Notes: a model not told the origin generated them from the sequence alone. DNA of 52,660 nucleotides from Pseudomonadota bacterium (GCA_018262235.1 JAGTRY010000023.1:1-52660), one strand, 5' to 3'. Shown: positions 17,095 to 25,807, numbered from the stretch's first letter. Numbers and translations are program-made.

Positions 17095-18447
17095 TTGAGT
17101 GCAAAGCCCCAATCACCCCGCGTGGGTTTCGTCAGTCTCGGTTGCCCCAAAGCCGCATCTGACGCTGAAAATATCCTGACCCGTCTGCGCGCAGAAGGCT
17201 ACGACGTCGCGTCGCAGTACGCCGGTGCGGATCTGGTTGTCGTGAATACCTGTGGTTTCATCGATGCTGCCGTCGAGGAGTCCCTTGACGCTATCGGAGA
17301 AGCGCTCAGTGAAAATGGCAAGGTCATTGTGACGGGCTGTCTCGGCGCGAAAAAAGATAGCGCCGGGCGCGGGATCGTTGAACAGGTGCACCCCAAGGTT
17401 CTGGCTGTGACAGGGCCGCATGCAACCGAGGAAGTGATGACGGCGATTCACCAGTATTTGCCCAAACCACACGATCCGTTCTCGGATCTGGTGCCGCCAC
17501 AGGGGGTACGCCTGACGCCTGATCACTATGCCTATCTGAAAATATCCGAAGGATGTAACCATCGTTGCAGCTTCTGCATCATTCCTTCGCTGCGTGGAGA
17601 TCTGGTTTCGCGGCCCATCCATGAAGTGCTGCGTGAAGCCGAAACCCTGGTGAATGCCGGTGTGAATGAATTGCTGGTGATTTCGCAGGACACCAGTGCC
17701 TACGGTGTCGATGTGAAATATCGTACCGGCTTTGCGGGGGGGCGCCCGGTTAAGACCAAGCTTTATGACTTGTGCAAAGAGCTTGCCGAGCTCGATGTGT
17801 GGGTGCGTCTGCACTACGTTTATCCCTACCCGAATGTTGACGACATCATTCCGCTGATGGCGGAGGGCAAGATCCTGCCTTATCTGGATGTTCCGTTTCA
17901 GCATGCCAGCCCGCGCATCCTGAAACTGATGAAGCGTCCTGCCAGTGCCGAAAACAATCTGGAACGCATCCGCCGCTGGCGCGAGATCTGTCCGGATATC
18001 ACGATCCGCAGCACGTTCATCACCGGTTTTCCGGGTGAAACAGATCAGGAGTTCGAAGAGTTGCTGGCGTTTCTGGAGGAAGCCAAGCTGGATCGGGTTG
18101 GCGCATTTGCCTATTCGCCGGTTGAAGGGGCGACAGCCAATGCTTTGCCTGGCGCCGTTCCGGACGAGGTGCGTGAAGAGCGCAAGCAGCGCCTGATGGA
18201 GTTTCAGGAAGATATTTCCACGCAGCGCCTTGAGGCGAAGATCGGACGCGAAATCGTCGTTCTGGTCGATGACATCGACGAGGACGAAGGGGCCATCTGT
18301 CGTTCGGAAGGGGATGCGCCGGAAATCGATGGTTTGGTGATAGTGCCGGACGGTCATGACATGGAGATCGGCAAGTTCTATCAGGTGCGCGTGACCGATT
18401 GCGATGTGCACGATCTTTACGCTGAGCCCGTCTGGGCGGAAGAGTAG
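17095..18447 (+). CDS. rimO: Ribosomal protein uS12 methylthiotransferase RimO
   Basis: RimO is a radical-SAM enzyme that methylthiolates an aspartate of ribosomal protein S12. The 450-residue protein carries the N-terminal UPF0004 cluster cysteines Cys17 (SLGCPK), Cys53 (NTCGF) and Cys82 (VTGCLG). The radical-SAM CxxxCxxC is Cys154, Cys158 and Cys161 ([11 protein letters not shown]). [34 protein letters not shown] and a C-terminal TRAM domain follow. The start is TTG at 17095, supported by AAGAGGT seven bases upstream. The next gene starts two bases after its stop. Confidence 0.95.
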   Translation: MSAKPQSPRVGFVSLGCPKAASDAENILTRLRAEGYDVASQYAGADLVVVNTCGFIDAAVEESLDAIGEALSENGKVIVTGCLGAKKDSAGRGIVEQVHPKVLAVTGPHATEEVMTAIHQYLPKPHDPFSDLVPPQGVRLTPDHYAYLKISEGCNHRCSFCIIPSLRGDLVSRPIHEVLREAETLVNAGVNELLVISQDTSAYGVDVKYRTGFAGGRPVKTKLYDLCKELAELDVWVRLHYVYPYPNVDDIIPLMAEGKILPYLDVPFQHASPRILKLMKRPASAENNLERIRRWREICPDITIRSTFITGFPGETDQEFEELLAFLEEAKLDRVGAFAYSPVEGATANALPGAVPDEVREERKQRLMEFQEDISTQRLEAKIGREIVVLVDDIDEDEGAICRSEGDAPEIDGLVIVPDGHDMEIGKFYQVRVTDCDVHDLYAEPVWAEE

Positions 18448-18449
18448 CC

Positions 18450-19862
18450 GTGTCGGAGGGTTTGATCACTGCGCTGCGCAGCATCGTCGGAAGTTCCAAT
18501 GTGTTTGTGGAAGCGGCTGACTGTGCTGCTTACGAGGAAGACTGGCGCGGCCGTTACAAGGGGCGCGCGCTGTGCGTGGTACGACCCGGCTCTACGGCAG
18601 AAGTCTCCGCGGTGGTCACAGCCTGTGTGGCAGCCCGAGTGGCCATGGTGCCGCAGGGCGGGAACACCGGGCTGGTGGGCGGAAGCGTGCCGCACGAGAA
18701 CGGCGATGAAGTCGTGATTTCCCTTGTGCGCCTGAACCGGGTCCGTGCCGTCGATCCGGACAACAACACCATCACGGTGGAGGCTGGATGCACGCTGGCG
18801 GATGTCCAGACTGCCGCCGCAGGACGGGGGAGGTTGTTTCCGCTTTCTCTGGCTTCGGAAGGTACTTGCCGGATAGGAGGCAATCTCGCCAGTAATGCTG
18901 GTGGGGTACAGGTACTTCGCTATGGCAATGCGCGTGAACTCACTCTTGGTCTGGAGGTTGTCCTGCCGGACGGGCGGATCTGGGATGGCTTGCGTGGCTT
19001 GCGCAAGGACAATACCGGCTACGACCTGAAGCAACTCTTCATTGGTTCTGAAGGAACCCTGGGCATCATTACTGCGGCCGTACTCAAACTATTCGCGCCT
19101 CAGGTAGCACGCGTGGTGGCCTGGGTGGCTTTGCCCGATGCAGAGTCCGCGATTGTGCTGCTGGGGCATTTGCGCCAGCGACTGGGGGAGCGGATCAGTG
19201 CGTTCGAGATTGTTTGTGCAGCAGCCTATGAGCTGGTTCTCAAGCATTTTCCGGAAGCTAGGCCGCCCCTGGCGGAAGCTGCCCCGTGGTATGCCCTGAT
19301 TGAATTGGCCGACAGTGATGCTGCCGCTGATTTGAATCCTGTGCTGGAAGATGTGTTGGGTGAGGCGTTTGAGCAGGGACTGGTCAGTGATGCAACCCTG
19401 GCCGTCAATGAAACCCAGGCAAAAGCGTTATGGCAGTTGCGAGAGTCCATTTCGGATGCACAGAAAAAAGAGGGCATCAGCATCAAACACGATGTCTCGG
19501 TACCGGTAAGCCGGATTCCGGAATTTCTGCAGCGGGCTGATGCGGCGCTGAACGCGGCATTTCCGGGCGTGCGGATTGTGGCATTCGGGCATGCCGGAGA
19601 TGGCAACTTGCACTACAACCCATCCATGCCGGAAGGGGATGCCAATTCGGCGTTCATTGACCGTACGCCTGAGGTCAATCGACTGGTGCATGACATCGTG
19701 GCTTCGCTTGGCGGGTCGATTTCTGCTGAACACGGATTGGGGCAACTCAAGCGTGAGGAAATCAAACGGTACAAGTCGTCCATCGAACTTGAAATGATGC
19801 GCCGGATCAAGCAGGCATTCGATCCGGATGGAGTGATGAATCCTGGCAAGCTGATCGACTGA
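18450..19862 (+). CDS. FAD-linked oxidoreductase, GlcD / D-2-hydroxyacid dehydrogenase type
   Basis: A 470-residue VAO-family flavoprotein that oxidises a D-2-hydroxyacid. Candidates are D-2-hydroxyglutarate, D-lactate and glycolate; the substrate is not determinable here. The FAD-binding PP loop is PQGGNTGLVGGS (68-79). SEGTCRIGGNLASNAGG, DNTGYDLKQLFIGSEGTLGIIT and the C-terminal HAGDGNLHYN and SAEHGLGQLKREEI motifs (metal/substrate site) are present. The start is GTG at 18450, two bases after the rimO stop, so the two genes are probably co-transcribed. Confidence 0.9.
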   Translation: MSEGLITALRSIVGSSNVFVEAADCAAYEEDWRGRYKGRALCVVRPGSTAEVSAVVTACVAARVAMVPQGGNTGLVGGSVPHENGDEVVISLVRLNRVRAVDPDNNTITVEAGCTLADVQTAAAGRGRLFPLSLASEGTCRIGGNLASNAGGVQVLRYGNARELTLGLEVVLPDGRIWDGLRGLRKDNTGYDLKQLFIGSEGTLGIITAAVLKLFAPQVARVVAWVALPDAESAIVLLGHLRQRLGERISAFEIVCAAAYELVLKHFPEARPPLAEAAPWYALIELADSDAAADLNPVLEDVLGEAFEQGLVSDATLAVNETQAKALWQLRESISDAQKKEGISIKHDVSVPVSRIPEFLQRADAALNAAFPGVRIVAFGHAGDGNLHYNPSMPEGDANSAFIDRTPEVNRLVHDIVASLGGSISAEHGLGQLKREEIKRYKSSIELEMMRRIKQAFDPDGVMNPGKLID

Positions 19863-19899
19863 GAGTGGCGCCCAGCATCAAGAAAATGAGAATTTTGGC

Positions 19900-19928
19900 T
19901 TGACGAAACGCTGATCAGTGTCTAGAAT
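19900..19928 (+). promoter_or_regulatory. Sigma-70 promoter of the tRNA cluster
   Basis: TTGACG (19900-19905), a 17-base spacer and TAGAAT (19923-19928) end about 18 bases before the first tRNA. This is close to full consensus, as expected for a stable-RNA promoter. Confidence 0.88.
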
Positions 19929-19946
19929 TCGGCTTCTTCGCTGGAC

Positions 19947-20022
<76 letters not shown>

Positions 20023-20055
20023 ACCGACGAAGAATGCAGTAGAAAGTTGTACCAG

Positions 20056-20131
20056 GTCCCCATCGTCTAGAGGCCTAGGACACCGCCCTTTCACGGCGAT
20101 AACCGGGGTTCGAATCCCCGTGGGGACGCCA
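20056..20131 (+). tRNA. tRNA-Glu (UUC), copy 1
   Basis: A 76-base cloverleaf. Acceptor GTCCCCA pairs with TGGGGAC, anticodon loop CTTTCAC gives TTC, the T-arm is CGGGGTTCGAATCCCCG, and CCA is encoded. It is identical to the copy at 20328. A small hairpin (CCTTGCA/TGCAAGG, 20141-20159) lies in the following spacer and may mark a processing site. Confidence 0.97.
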
Positions 20132-20196
20132 GATTCGAGACCTTGCAGCAGTTGCAAGGGTGCAGTGCAAAGATTCAAGCCTTGGGCTTGGATCAT

Positions 20197-20273
20197 GGAG
20201 TGGTAGTTCAGTTGGTTAGAATACCGGCCTGTCACGCCGGGGGTCGCGGGTTCGAGTCCCGTCCACTCCGCCA
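20197..20273 (+). tRNA. tRNA-Asp (GUC)
   Basis: A 77-base cloverleaf. Acceptor GGAGTGG pairs with CCACTCC, anticodon loop CTGTCAC gives GTC, and CCA is encoded. It is followed immediately by a terminator. Confidence 0.97.
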
Positions 20274-20279
20274 ACTTGC

Positions 20280-20309
20280 AAAAGCCGCCTTTGGGCGGCT
20301 TTTGTTTTT
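20280..20309 (+). terminator. Terminator after tRNA-Asp
   Basis: A ten-base-pair stem AAAAGCCGCC/GGCGGCTTTT with loop TTTG is followed by GTTTTTG. It ends the Ala-Glu-Asp transcript. Confidence 0.92.
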
Positions 20310-20327
20310 GAAGCTTGAATGCCTCAT

Positions 20328-20403
20328 GTCCCCATCGTCTAGAGGCCTAGGACACCGCCCTTTCACGGCGATAACCGGGGTTCGAATCCCCGTGGGGACG
20401 CCA
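20328..20403 (+). tRNA. tRNA-Glu (UUC), copy 2
   Basis: A second 76-base tRNA-Glu, base-for-base the same as 20056-20131, placed between two almost identical terminators. No clear promoter of its own is seen in the 18 bases after the preceding terminator, so it probably depends on read-through. Confidence 0.97.
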
Positions 20404-20408
20404 GACTC

Positions 20409-20440
20409 AAAAGCCGCCTTCGGGCGGCTTTTTTATTTTA
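20409..20440 (+). terminator. Terminator after second tRNA-Glu
   Basis: Stem AAAAGCCGCC/GGCGGCTTTT with loop TTCG is followed by TTATTTTA. It differs from the terminator at 20280 mainly in the loop, suggesting tandem duplication. The following 167 bases to mshE hold no recognisable gene. Confidence 0.92.
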
Positions 20441-20607
20441 GATTTATGCTCCGTGCTGGGTTGAGTCTCGAAGAGCCGGGGCATGCTGTATTTTCTGTAG
20501 TTTGGAAGCCCGCAGGTTTTTTGCGAGAGTAGGCTCTAATCGCAGCTTTTCCTGCCGATAAGCAGTTAAGGTAATGCAAGCTGCCATATCCTTCAGGGCA
20601 AAACAGA

Positions 20608-22311
20608 ATGGGAAAACCACAGAAATACCGTCTCGGTGAATTGCTGGTACAGCAAGGCTTGATTTCTTCGGCACAACTGGAAGAAGCACTCACCAGGCAA
20701 AAGGAAAGTGGACGCAAGCTTGGCCGAGTACTGGTCGACAGCGCCATCGTGACCGAGGAAGGCATTTCCACCGCGATTGCCAATCAGTTGGGAATTCCTT
20801 TTCACGATTTGCGTGAAAAGGATGTCGATCCCGCCATTGTCAATCTGCTGCCTGAAACAATGGCGCGGCGTTTTCGTGCCATCGTGCTGGCGGATCAGGG
20901 GCGGAACTATCTCGTCGGCATGGCAGATCCTTCCGATGTCTTCGGCTACGACGAGATTTCGCGCGCGCTGAAGAAAGATGTCGAACTGGCGGTCGTCACC
21001 GAAGGGCAGCTGCTCTCCGCAATTGATCGACTGTATCGTCGCACGCAAGAAATCACGGGTCTGGCGCACGAGCTGCAGAAGGATCTGGGCAATGTCTACG
21101 TCGATTTTGGTGGGCAGGGGCTGGATACCGCTGCGGAAGACGCTCCGGTTGTAAAACTGCTGCAGTCTATTTTTGAAGACGCGTATCAGATCAAAGCCTC
21201 GGATATCCACATCGAGCCGCAGGAGTTGCGCTTGCAGATTCGGTTTCGCATCGATGGCGAAATGCATTTGCAGACCGAGGTGGATAGCCGGATCAGCCCT
21301 GCGCTGGTGCTGCGGTTGAAGCTCATGAGCGGACTGGATATCTCGGAGAAGCGCTTGCCGCAGGATGGGCGTTTCAATGTCAAGATCAAGCAGCAAAGCG
21401 TGGACATCCGTTTGTCGACCATGCCGACCCAGTATGGCGAATCGGTGGTGATGCGGATCCTGGCGCAGAACAGCGGTTTGCTCGATCTGGACCGGATCGG
21501 CATGCCCGAGGACATGCTGGTTCAATATCGGCGCATGATTCGTCACCCCTTCGGGATGATTCTGGTGACCGGCCCGACCGGGAGCGGCAAAACTACCACC
21601 TTGTATGCTTCGCTGGCGGCACTGAATGCGCCGAACACCAAAATCATCACCATCGAAGATCCGGTCGAGTATCGCTTGCCCGGCATCAATCAGGTGCAGG
21701 TCAATGACAAGATCGATCTGAGTTTTGCACGCGTGTTGCGCTCTACCTTGCGGCATGACCCGGATATCGTGCTGGTCGGTGAAATGATCGATCAGGAAAC
21801 GGCCCAGATCGGGGTGCGTGCAGCCATGACCGGGCACTTGTTGCTATCCACATTGCATACAAATGATGCGGCGAGTACGCCTGCCCGTCTGCTCGATATG
21901 GGGGTGCCGCAATATCTGCTGTCGACCACCTTGCTGGGGATCATTGCCCAGCGCCTCGTGCGAGTGATCTGCCCGGCCTGTAAATCGCCATACTCCCCGG
22001 AGCCGATTGAAGTCACCTGGTTGCGTCAGGAGCTGGGAGAGTCTGCCGGGAATGTGCCTTTGTGGCGCGGGCGCGGGTGCTCTCATTGCAACATGTCCGG
22101 TTTCTCCGGGCGGGAGGCGGTTTACGAAATGCTCGAAATGACGCCGGTCCTGGCGGATGCCCTCAACCGCCAGGGGATAGGGGAGTTTTCACGTCTGGCA
22201 CGCCAGCATCTGGCTGGCAAGACGATGCGTGCGCACGCGGTTGCGCGGGTACTGGCCGGGGAGACGACCGTTGCCGAAGCCATGCGTGTCAGTGCCCAGA
22301 TCGACGAGTAG
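20608..22311 (+). CDS. mshE: MSHA pilus extension ATPase MshE
   Basis: MshE is the cytoplasmic hexameric motor that polymerises MSHA pili. The 567-residue protein has an N-terminal MshEN domain (about 7-140). Tandem motifs RLGELLVQQGLISSAQLEEAL and KLGRVLVDSAIVTEEGISTAI are the c-di-GMP-binding pattern known from Vibrio MshE. The secretion ATPase core has Walker A GPTGSGKT (322-329), the Asp box ITIEDPVEY, Walker B DPDIVLVGEM, the His box LLLSTLHTNDA and a zinc tetracysteine (CPACK...CSHCN). After Walker B it reads GEMIDQETA, where most homologues have GE(I/M)RD. Pilus assembly is therefore probably switched by c-di-GMP. mshG follows after five bases. Confidence 0.94.
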   Translation: MGKPQKYRLGELLVQQGLISSAQLEEALTRQKESGRKLGRVLVDSAIVTEEGISTAIANQLGIPFHDLREKDVDPAIVNLLPETMARRFRAIVLADQGRNYLVGMADPSDVFGYDEISRALKKDVELAVVTEGQLLSAIDRLYRRTQEITGLAHELQKDLGNVYVDFGGQGLDTAAEDAPVVKLLQSIFEDAYQIKASDIHIEPQELRLQIRFRIDGEMHLQTEVDSRISPALVLRLKLMSGLDISEKRLPQDGRFNVKIKQQSVDIRLSTMPTQYGESVVMRILAQNSGLLDLDRIGMPEDMLVQYRRMIRHPFGMILVTGPTGSGKTTTLYASLAALNAPNTKIITIEDPVEYRLPGINQVQVNDKIDLSFARVLRSTLRHDPDIVLVGEMIDQETAQIGVRAAMTGHLLLSTLHTNDAASTPARLLDMGVPQYLLSTTLLGIIAQRLVRVICPACKSPYSPEPIEVTWLRQELGESAGNVPLWRGRGCSHCNMSGFSGREAVYEMLEMTPVLADALNRQGIGEFSRLARQHLAGKTMRAHAVARVLAGETTVAEAMRVSAQIDE

Positions 22312-22316
22312 ACGCC

Positions 22317-23537
22317 ATGCCGAATTATGCGTACAGGGGGCGTGATGCCCAGGGTGGCTTGGTTCAGGGCGTCATTGATGCGCCGGACAGTCCGGCGGCA
22401 GCCGATCAGCTCATCAGTCGTGGCATTACGCCCGTAGATATCAGCGAAGAGGCTCCGCGGGATTCGATTTTTGCGGGGCTGGGGACGCGTCGGCGCCCCA
22501 TTAGTGTAGAAGACATCATGTTCTTCAGTCGCCAGATGCATACCCTGATCAAGGCTGGCGTGCCCATGCTGCAGGCTTTGGGTGGTTTGCGGGATTCTGC
22601 AACCCATCCTGCATTTGGCGACATGCTCGGGCAATTGCGCGAGAGCCTTGATAGTGGCCGTGAACTCTCCATTGCCATGAAAGATACAGGGGCTTTTAGC
22701 GCCTTCTACATCAGCATGGTGCGGGTGGGCGAAATGACCGGGCGGCTTGACCTGATTTTTTTGCGGCTTTTCGAGCACCTCAACTTCGAGAAGGAAATGC
22801 GTGCCAAGATCAAGGCTGCATTGCGCTACCCGATGTTCGTGGTGATCGCGCTCAGTGGGGCTTTGCTGGTGATCAACTGGATGGTGATTCCGGCGTTCTC
22901 GAACGTGTTCAAATCACTGCATACCCAACTGCCCCTGATGACCCGGATCCTGATCGGCTTCTCGGAGTTCTGTACCGGTTATTGGTATCTGTTGTTGGGG
23001 GCGATACTGCTCGTCGTGTTGGGGGTACGGGCTTTTGTGCGCACGACTGGCGGGCGCCTCGCCTGGGATCGCTGGAAACTGCGATTGCCGATTGTTGGGG
23101 ATACCGTGCGCAAGGCAACCCTGGCTCGCTTCGCGCGCAGTTTCTCGCTTTCGTTCAAAAGCGGATTGCCGGTCATTCCAACTTTCGGGGTGGTGGCCGA
23201 TGTCATCGACAACGCCTACATAGCAACCAAACTCCACCAGATGCGAGCCGGCGTCGAGCGTGGCGACAGCATTCTGCGGACCGCAGCGGCGGCGCGCATT
23301 TTCACTCCCGTGGTGCTGCAGATGATTGCGGTTGGCGAAGAATCCGGTTCCATCGATGATTTGCTGCTTGAAATCGCCGAGATGTACGAGCGCGAGGTCG
23401 AGTACGAAATCGATAACCTCAGTGCGCGGATCGAACCGATCCTGGTGGTCTGTCTGGGTGTGCTGGTGTTGATCCTGGCATTGGGCATCTTCTTGCCGAT
23501 CTGGGATCTCAGCTCGGCCATGCTGGGCAAACACTGA
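22317..23537 (+). CDS. mshG: MSHA pilus inner-membrane platform protein MshG
   Basis: A PilC/GspF-type platform protein that couples the ATPase to pilin insertion. The 406-residue protein has two T2SF domains (about 68-190 and 270-392) with FSRQMHTLIKAGVPMLQAL, RVGEMTGRLD, FARSFSLSFKSGLPV and AVGEESGSIDDLL. Membrane segments lie near 167-190, 218-240 and 372-395. The frame is open further upstream inside mshE, but the ATG at 22317, five bases after the mshE stop, gives the normal N terminus MPNYAYRGRDAQG. Confidence 0.93.
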   Translation: MPNYAYRGRDAQGGLVQGVIDAPDSPAAADQLISRGITPVDISEEAPRDSIFAGLGTRRRPISVEDIMFFSRQMHTLIKAGVPMLQALGGLRDSATHPAFGDMLGQLRESLDSGRELSIAMKDTGAFSAFYISMVRVGEMTGRLDLIFLRLFEHLNFEKEMRAKIKAALRYPMFVVIALSGALLVINWMVIPAFSNVFKSLHTQLPLMTRILIGFSEFCTGYWYLLLGAILLVVLGVRAFVRTTGGRLAWDRWKLRLPIVGDTVRKATLARFARSFSLSFKSGLPVIPTFGVVADVIDNAYIATKLHQMRAGVERGDSILRTAAAARIFTPVVLQMIAVGEESGSIDDLLLEIAEMYEREVEYEIDNLSARIEPILVVCLGVLVLILALGIFLPIWDLSSAMLGKH

Positions 23538-23542
23538 CCGCC

Positions 23543-24022
23543 ATGCGCAAAGGGGCTTTCGGCATTCCGCTGTACGAAATCGCGCTGGTCGTCGTTGTGG
23601 CGGGCATCGTCCTCGGCGCACTGAAGTGGCGGGTGGATTATTTGCTGGAACAAGCCGAAAAAGTCGCTGTTGAGGTGACCGTGATGAACATGCGCAGCGG
23701 CTTGCGCCTGGAAAAAGCCCGGCGTATCGCAATCGGACAGTCTCTGGATGATCTGGCTGGCGTGAATCCACTGATGTTTCTGGAGGCTCCGCTGGTCGGA
23801 GAGTGTTCTAAAAAATTGCAAGAAACGTCAAAAACGATAAAATCGGGTAAGTGGTCGTGCGGGCGTGATAAAAACGAGGCTGTTTATATCCCGCAACGAC
23901 AGCGTCACCTCAAGATGCGGCAAGAAGGCGTCGATAAACGGCTGATGTGGCAAACGCGTTTGACAGACCATGATGGTAAAGTGGTCGAGGTTGTGCTGAT
24001 GACGCCCTACCAATGGTTTTGA
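23543..24022 (+). CDS. mshF: Prepilin-like protein, probable MshF
   Basis: A 159-residue protein beginning MRKGAFG-IPLYEIALVVVVAGIVLGAL. This has the Gly-1 cleavage site and Glu+5 of a type IV prepilin, though the +1 residue is Ile instead of Phe. The rest is basic, with two cysteines (Cys in VGECSK and KWSCGRD) and no other recognised motif. Its place between mshG and the major pilin is that of mshF in Vibrio. Sequence similarity could not be tested, so the name rests on position and topology. Confidence 0.7.
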   Translation: MRKGAFGIPLYEIALVVVVAGIVLGALKWRVDYLLEQAEKVAVEVTVMNMRSGLRLEKARRIAIGQSLDDLAGVNPLMFLEAPLVGECSKKLQETSKTIKSGKWSCGRDKNEAVYIPQRQRHLKMRQEGVDKRLMWQTRLTDHDGKVVEVVLMTPYQWF

Positions 24023-24055
24023 TGAATCTGAACGTAGTCTATTGAGGAGTGGAGC

Positions 24056-24517
24056 ATGAAAAAGCAAAGTGGTTTTACCCTGATCGAATTGGTTGTGGTC
24101 ATGGTGATACTGGGGATTCTGGCGGCGGTAGCCCTGCCAAAGTTTGTGGACATGAGCACCCAAGCACGGATGGCCAAGATGAACGGTGGTCTAGGGTCTG
24201 TTAAATCAGCCGCTGCGTTGATTCACGCCCAATGGTTAGCCGCAGGTTCGCCGACAGCCACCGCTGCTGGCACCACGATTAAATACGAGGGCGGTACGCT
24301 GGATGTGTTTTCAGATATGGCTTACGGTTATCCTAATGGGACCTCGATTGTTACCGTAGCAGGCTTGGATTCAAGCTATGTCGCGTCAACTTCGGCAACG
24401 TCGGCTACTGTGACAGACACGACAAAGACCACCTGTCAGTTCGTCTATACAGCACCGACTGCTACCGGTGGCGCTCCGACTTATACGACTTCGGGTATTA
24501 GTAATACGAACTGTTGA
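24056..24517 (+). CDS. mshA: MSHA major pilin MshA
   Basis: A 153-residue type IVa-like prepilin. The leader MKKQSG precedes FTLIELVVVMVILGILAAVALPKFVDMS, cleaved and N-methylated by the prepilin peptidase. The mature chain is small, Thr/Ala/Ser-rich and ends in a two-cysteine D-region (CQFVY...SNTNC). GGAGTGGAGC precedes the ATG, a strong ribosome site. A hairpin with a pyrimidine-rich tail follows at 24565. Together these fit high expression relative to the minor pilins. Confidence 0.93.
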   Translation: MKKQSGFTLIELVVVMVILGILAAVALPKFVDMSTQARMAKMNGGLGSVKSAAALIHAQWLAAGSPTATAAGTTIKYEGGTLDVFSDMAYGYPNGTSIVTVAGLDSSYVASTSATSATVTDTTKTTCQFVYTAPTATGGAPTYTTSGISNTNC

Positions 24518-24564
24518 TAGGTCTAGCATTGACCGACGACATTCCTGTGTCGCGATGATTGAAG

Positions 24565-24608
24565 GGCAAGTTTCCGGCGAGTCGCGCGGAAATTTGCCTG
24601 TTTCTCTC
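24565..24608 (+). terminator. Partial terminator after mshA
   Basis: A 12-base inverted repeat (GGCAAGTTTCCG at 24565-24576, CGGAAATTTGCC at 24587-24598, one G-U pair) is followed by TGTTTCTCTC. It would cut transcription between the major pilin and the minor pilins and raise mshA transcript levels. The remaining spacer to 24708 shows no gene. Confidence 0.65.
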
Positions 24609-24708
24609 TATAGGTTGAGCGAAGATGCTGGGGGCTCGGTTGTCTTTATTGCACATAGCAGCAGGGTAGGGGATTCCTGCGCTAGGACTTTTCTTTTGAA
24701 AGGCCTGC

Positions 24709-25224
24709 ATGCAAAAAACGGGCATAGTTTCCTGTGGCCCTAGGTGCTTGCTTCGGCGTGCTACACATGGTTTTACCCTTCCCGAACTGATAGCTACGAT
24801 GGTCATCATCGGGATCATGGCGGCAGTGGTCGTGCCACGCTTTGCCAATCGGGCTGATTTCGATGTCTTTGGGGTTACCCAGCAGACTCGCGCAGCATTG
24901 CGCTTTGCGCAGAAGTCTGCCATTGCCAAGCGTCGCCAGGTTTGTGTGACGATTGCCAGCAACAGTCTGGACCTCACTTTCGGGACCACCTTTGTGGATA
25001 GCTGCAGCGGTTTCACCTGTGCAGCCAATCCCGCCAATTGCTTGACGAATCCCGCAACGGGCAAGGGCTATACGCTGCCTGTTACGAGTGGGATTTCCAT
25101 TACGGCCGCCAGTTTTTACTTCAGCCCCCTTGGCAAACCTTCTGCGGCGCAGAGCCTCACTGTGAGCGGTGGCTCCAGCACCCAGACCATCACGGTCGAA
25201 GCGGAGACGGGTTATGTGCACTGA
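24709..25224 (+). CDS. mshC: MSHA minor pilin MshC
   Basis: A 171-residue prepilin with a long leader ending at Gly21, followed by FTLPELIATMVIIGIMAAVVVPRF (Glu+5 present). The next segment, LRFAQKSAIAKRRQVCVTI, resembles GspH/MshC pseudopilins. Several cysteines occur in the globular part. AAAGG lies five bases before the ATG. mshD starts inside its last codons. Confidence 0.86.
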   Translation: MQKTGIVSCGPRCLLRRATHGFTLPELIATMVIIGIMAAVVVPRFANRADFDVFGVTQQTRAALRFAQKSAIAKRRQVCVTIASNSLDLTFGTTFVDSCSGFTCAANPANCLTNPATGKGYTLPVTSGISITAASFYFSPLGKPSAAQSLTVSGGSSTQTITVEAETGYVH

Positions 25225-25807
25225 ACAAGGGCGCTTGCTTGAGCGCGCCCGTCAGCGTGGCCTGACGATGGTCGAGCTGGTCGTGTTCATTGTTGTTGTG
25301 TCGGTGGGGCTGGCGGGAATTCTTGGCGTGCTCAATCTGACCACGCTCAATAGTGCCAATCCGATGCTCCTCAAGCAGCAGGTGGCGATTGCCGAATCCT
25401 TGCTGGAGGAAATCGAGAGCAAGCCCTTCACCTGGTGCGATACAGATGATGACAATGTCACGACAGCGAGCGCTGCGTCTGTCAGTACGGGTGGCTGCGC
25501 TGCGACGGTCCAGGGTCTTTCGCCGGCGCCAAGAGAGAGTCGCTATAGCCAGACGACGCCGTTTGATAACGTGGGGGACTACAACGGGTTTTCCATGAGT
25601 GGTATCCGCTCGCCAACGGATGCGAACACCACGATCAACGGGCTATCCGCTTATTCGGCCAGCGTCGTGGTCACCCAGGCCGGCACGGCGATGGGGCTGA
25701 CCGACAATAGTGCTGCGTTGCGCATCGACGTGACCGTCGGCATCTCCGGGCAACCCGACATTACACTCACCGGCTACAGGTATCGCTATGCGCCCAATGT
25801 GCCTTGA
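25214..25807 (+). CDS. mshD: MSHA minor pilin MshD
   Basis: A 197-residue prepilin of the GspI/PilV kind. The leader MCTEQGRLLERARQRG precedes LTMVELVVFIVVVSVGLAGILGVLN, followed by AIAESLLEEIESKPFTWCD, a segment typical of this class. I chose the ATG at 25214, which overlaps mshC by 11 bases and has GGAG just upstream; the frame is open earlier. The C-terminal part is beta-rich (LRIDVTVGISGQPDITLTGYRYRYAPN). Confidence 0.86.
   Translation: MCTEQGRLLERARQRGLTMVELVVFIVVVSVGLAGILGVLNLTTLNSANPMLLKQQVAIAESLLEEIESKPFTWCDTDDDNVTTASAASVSTGGCAATVQGLSPAPRESRYSQTTPFDNVGDYNGFSMSGIRSPTDANTTINGLSAYSASVVVTQAGTAMGLTDNSAALRIDVTVGISGQPDITLTGYRYRYAPNVP

Noticed and set aside
17113-18411. A 432-codon minus-strand open frame over rimO
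   Set aside because: Antisense shadow of a radical-SAM enzyme with complete cysteine motifs.
20593-21837. A 414-codon minus-strand open frame over mshE
   Set aside because: Antisense shadow; the plus strand carries an unambiguous ATPase with all motifs.
22062-22316. N-terminal extension of the mshG frame into mshE
   Set aside because: The normal MshG start MPNYAYRGRDAQG lies at 22317; the extension overlaps the conserved MshE C terminus.
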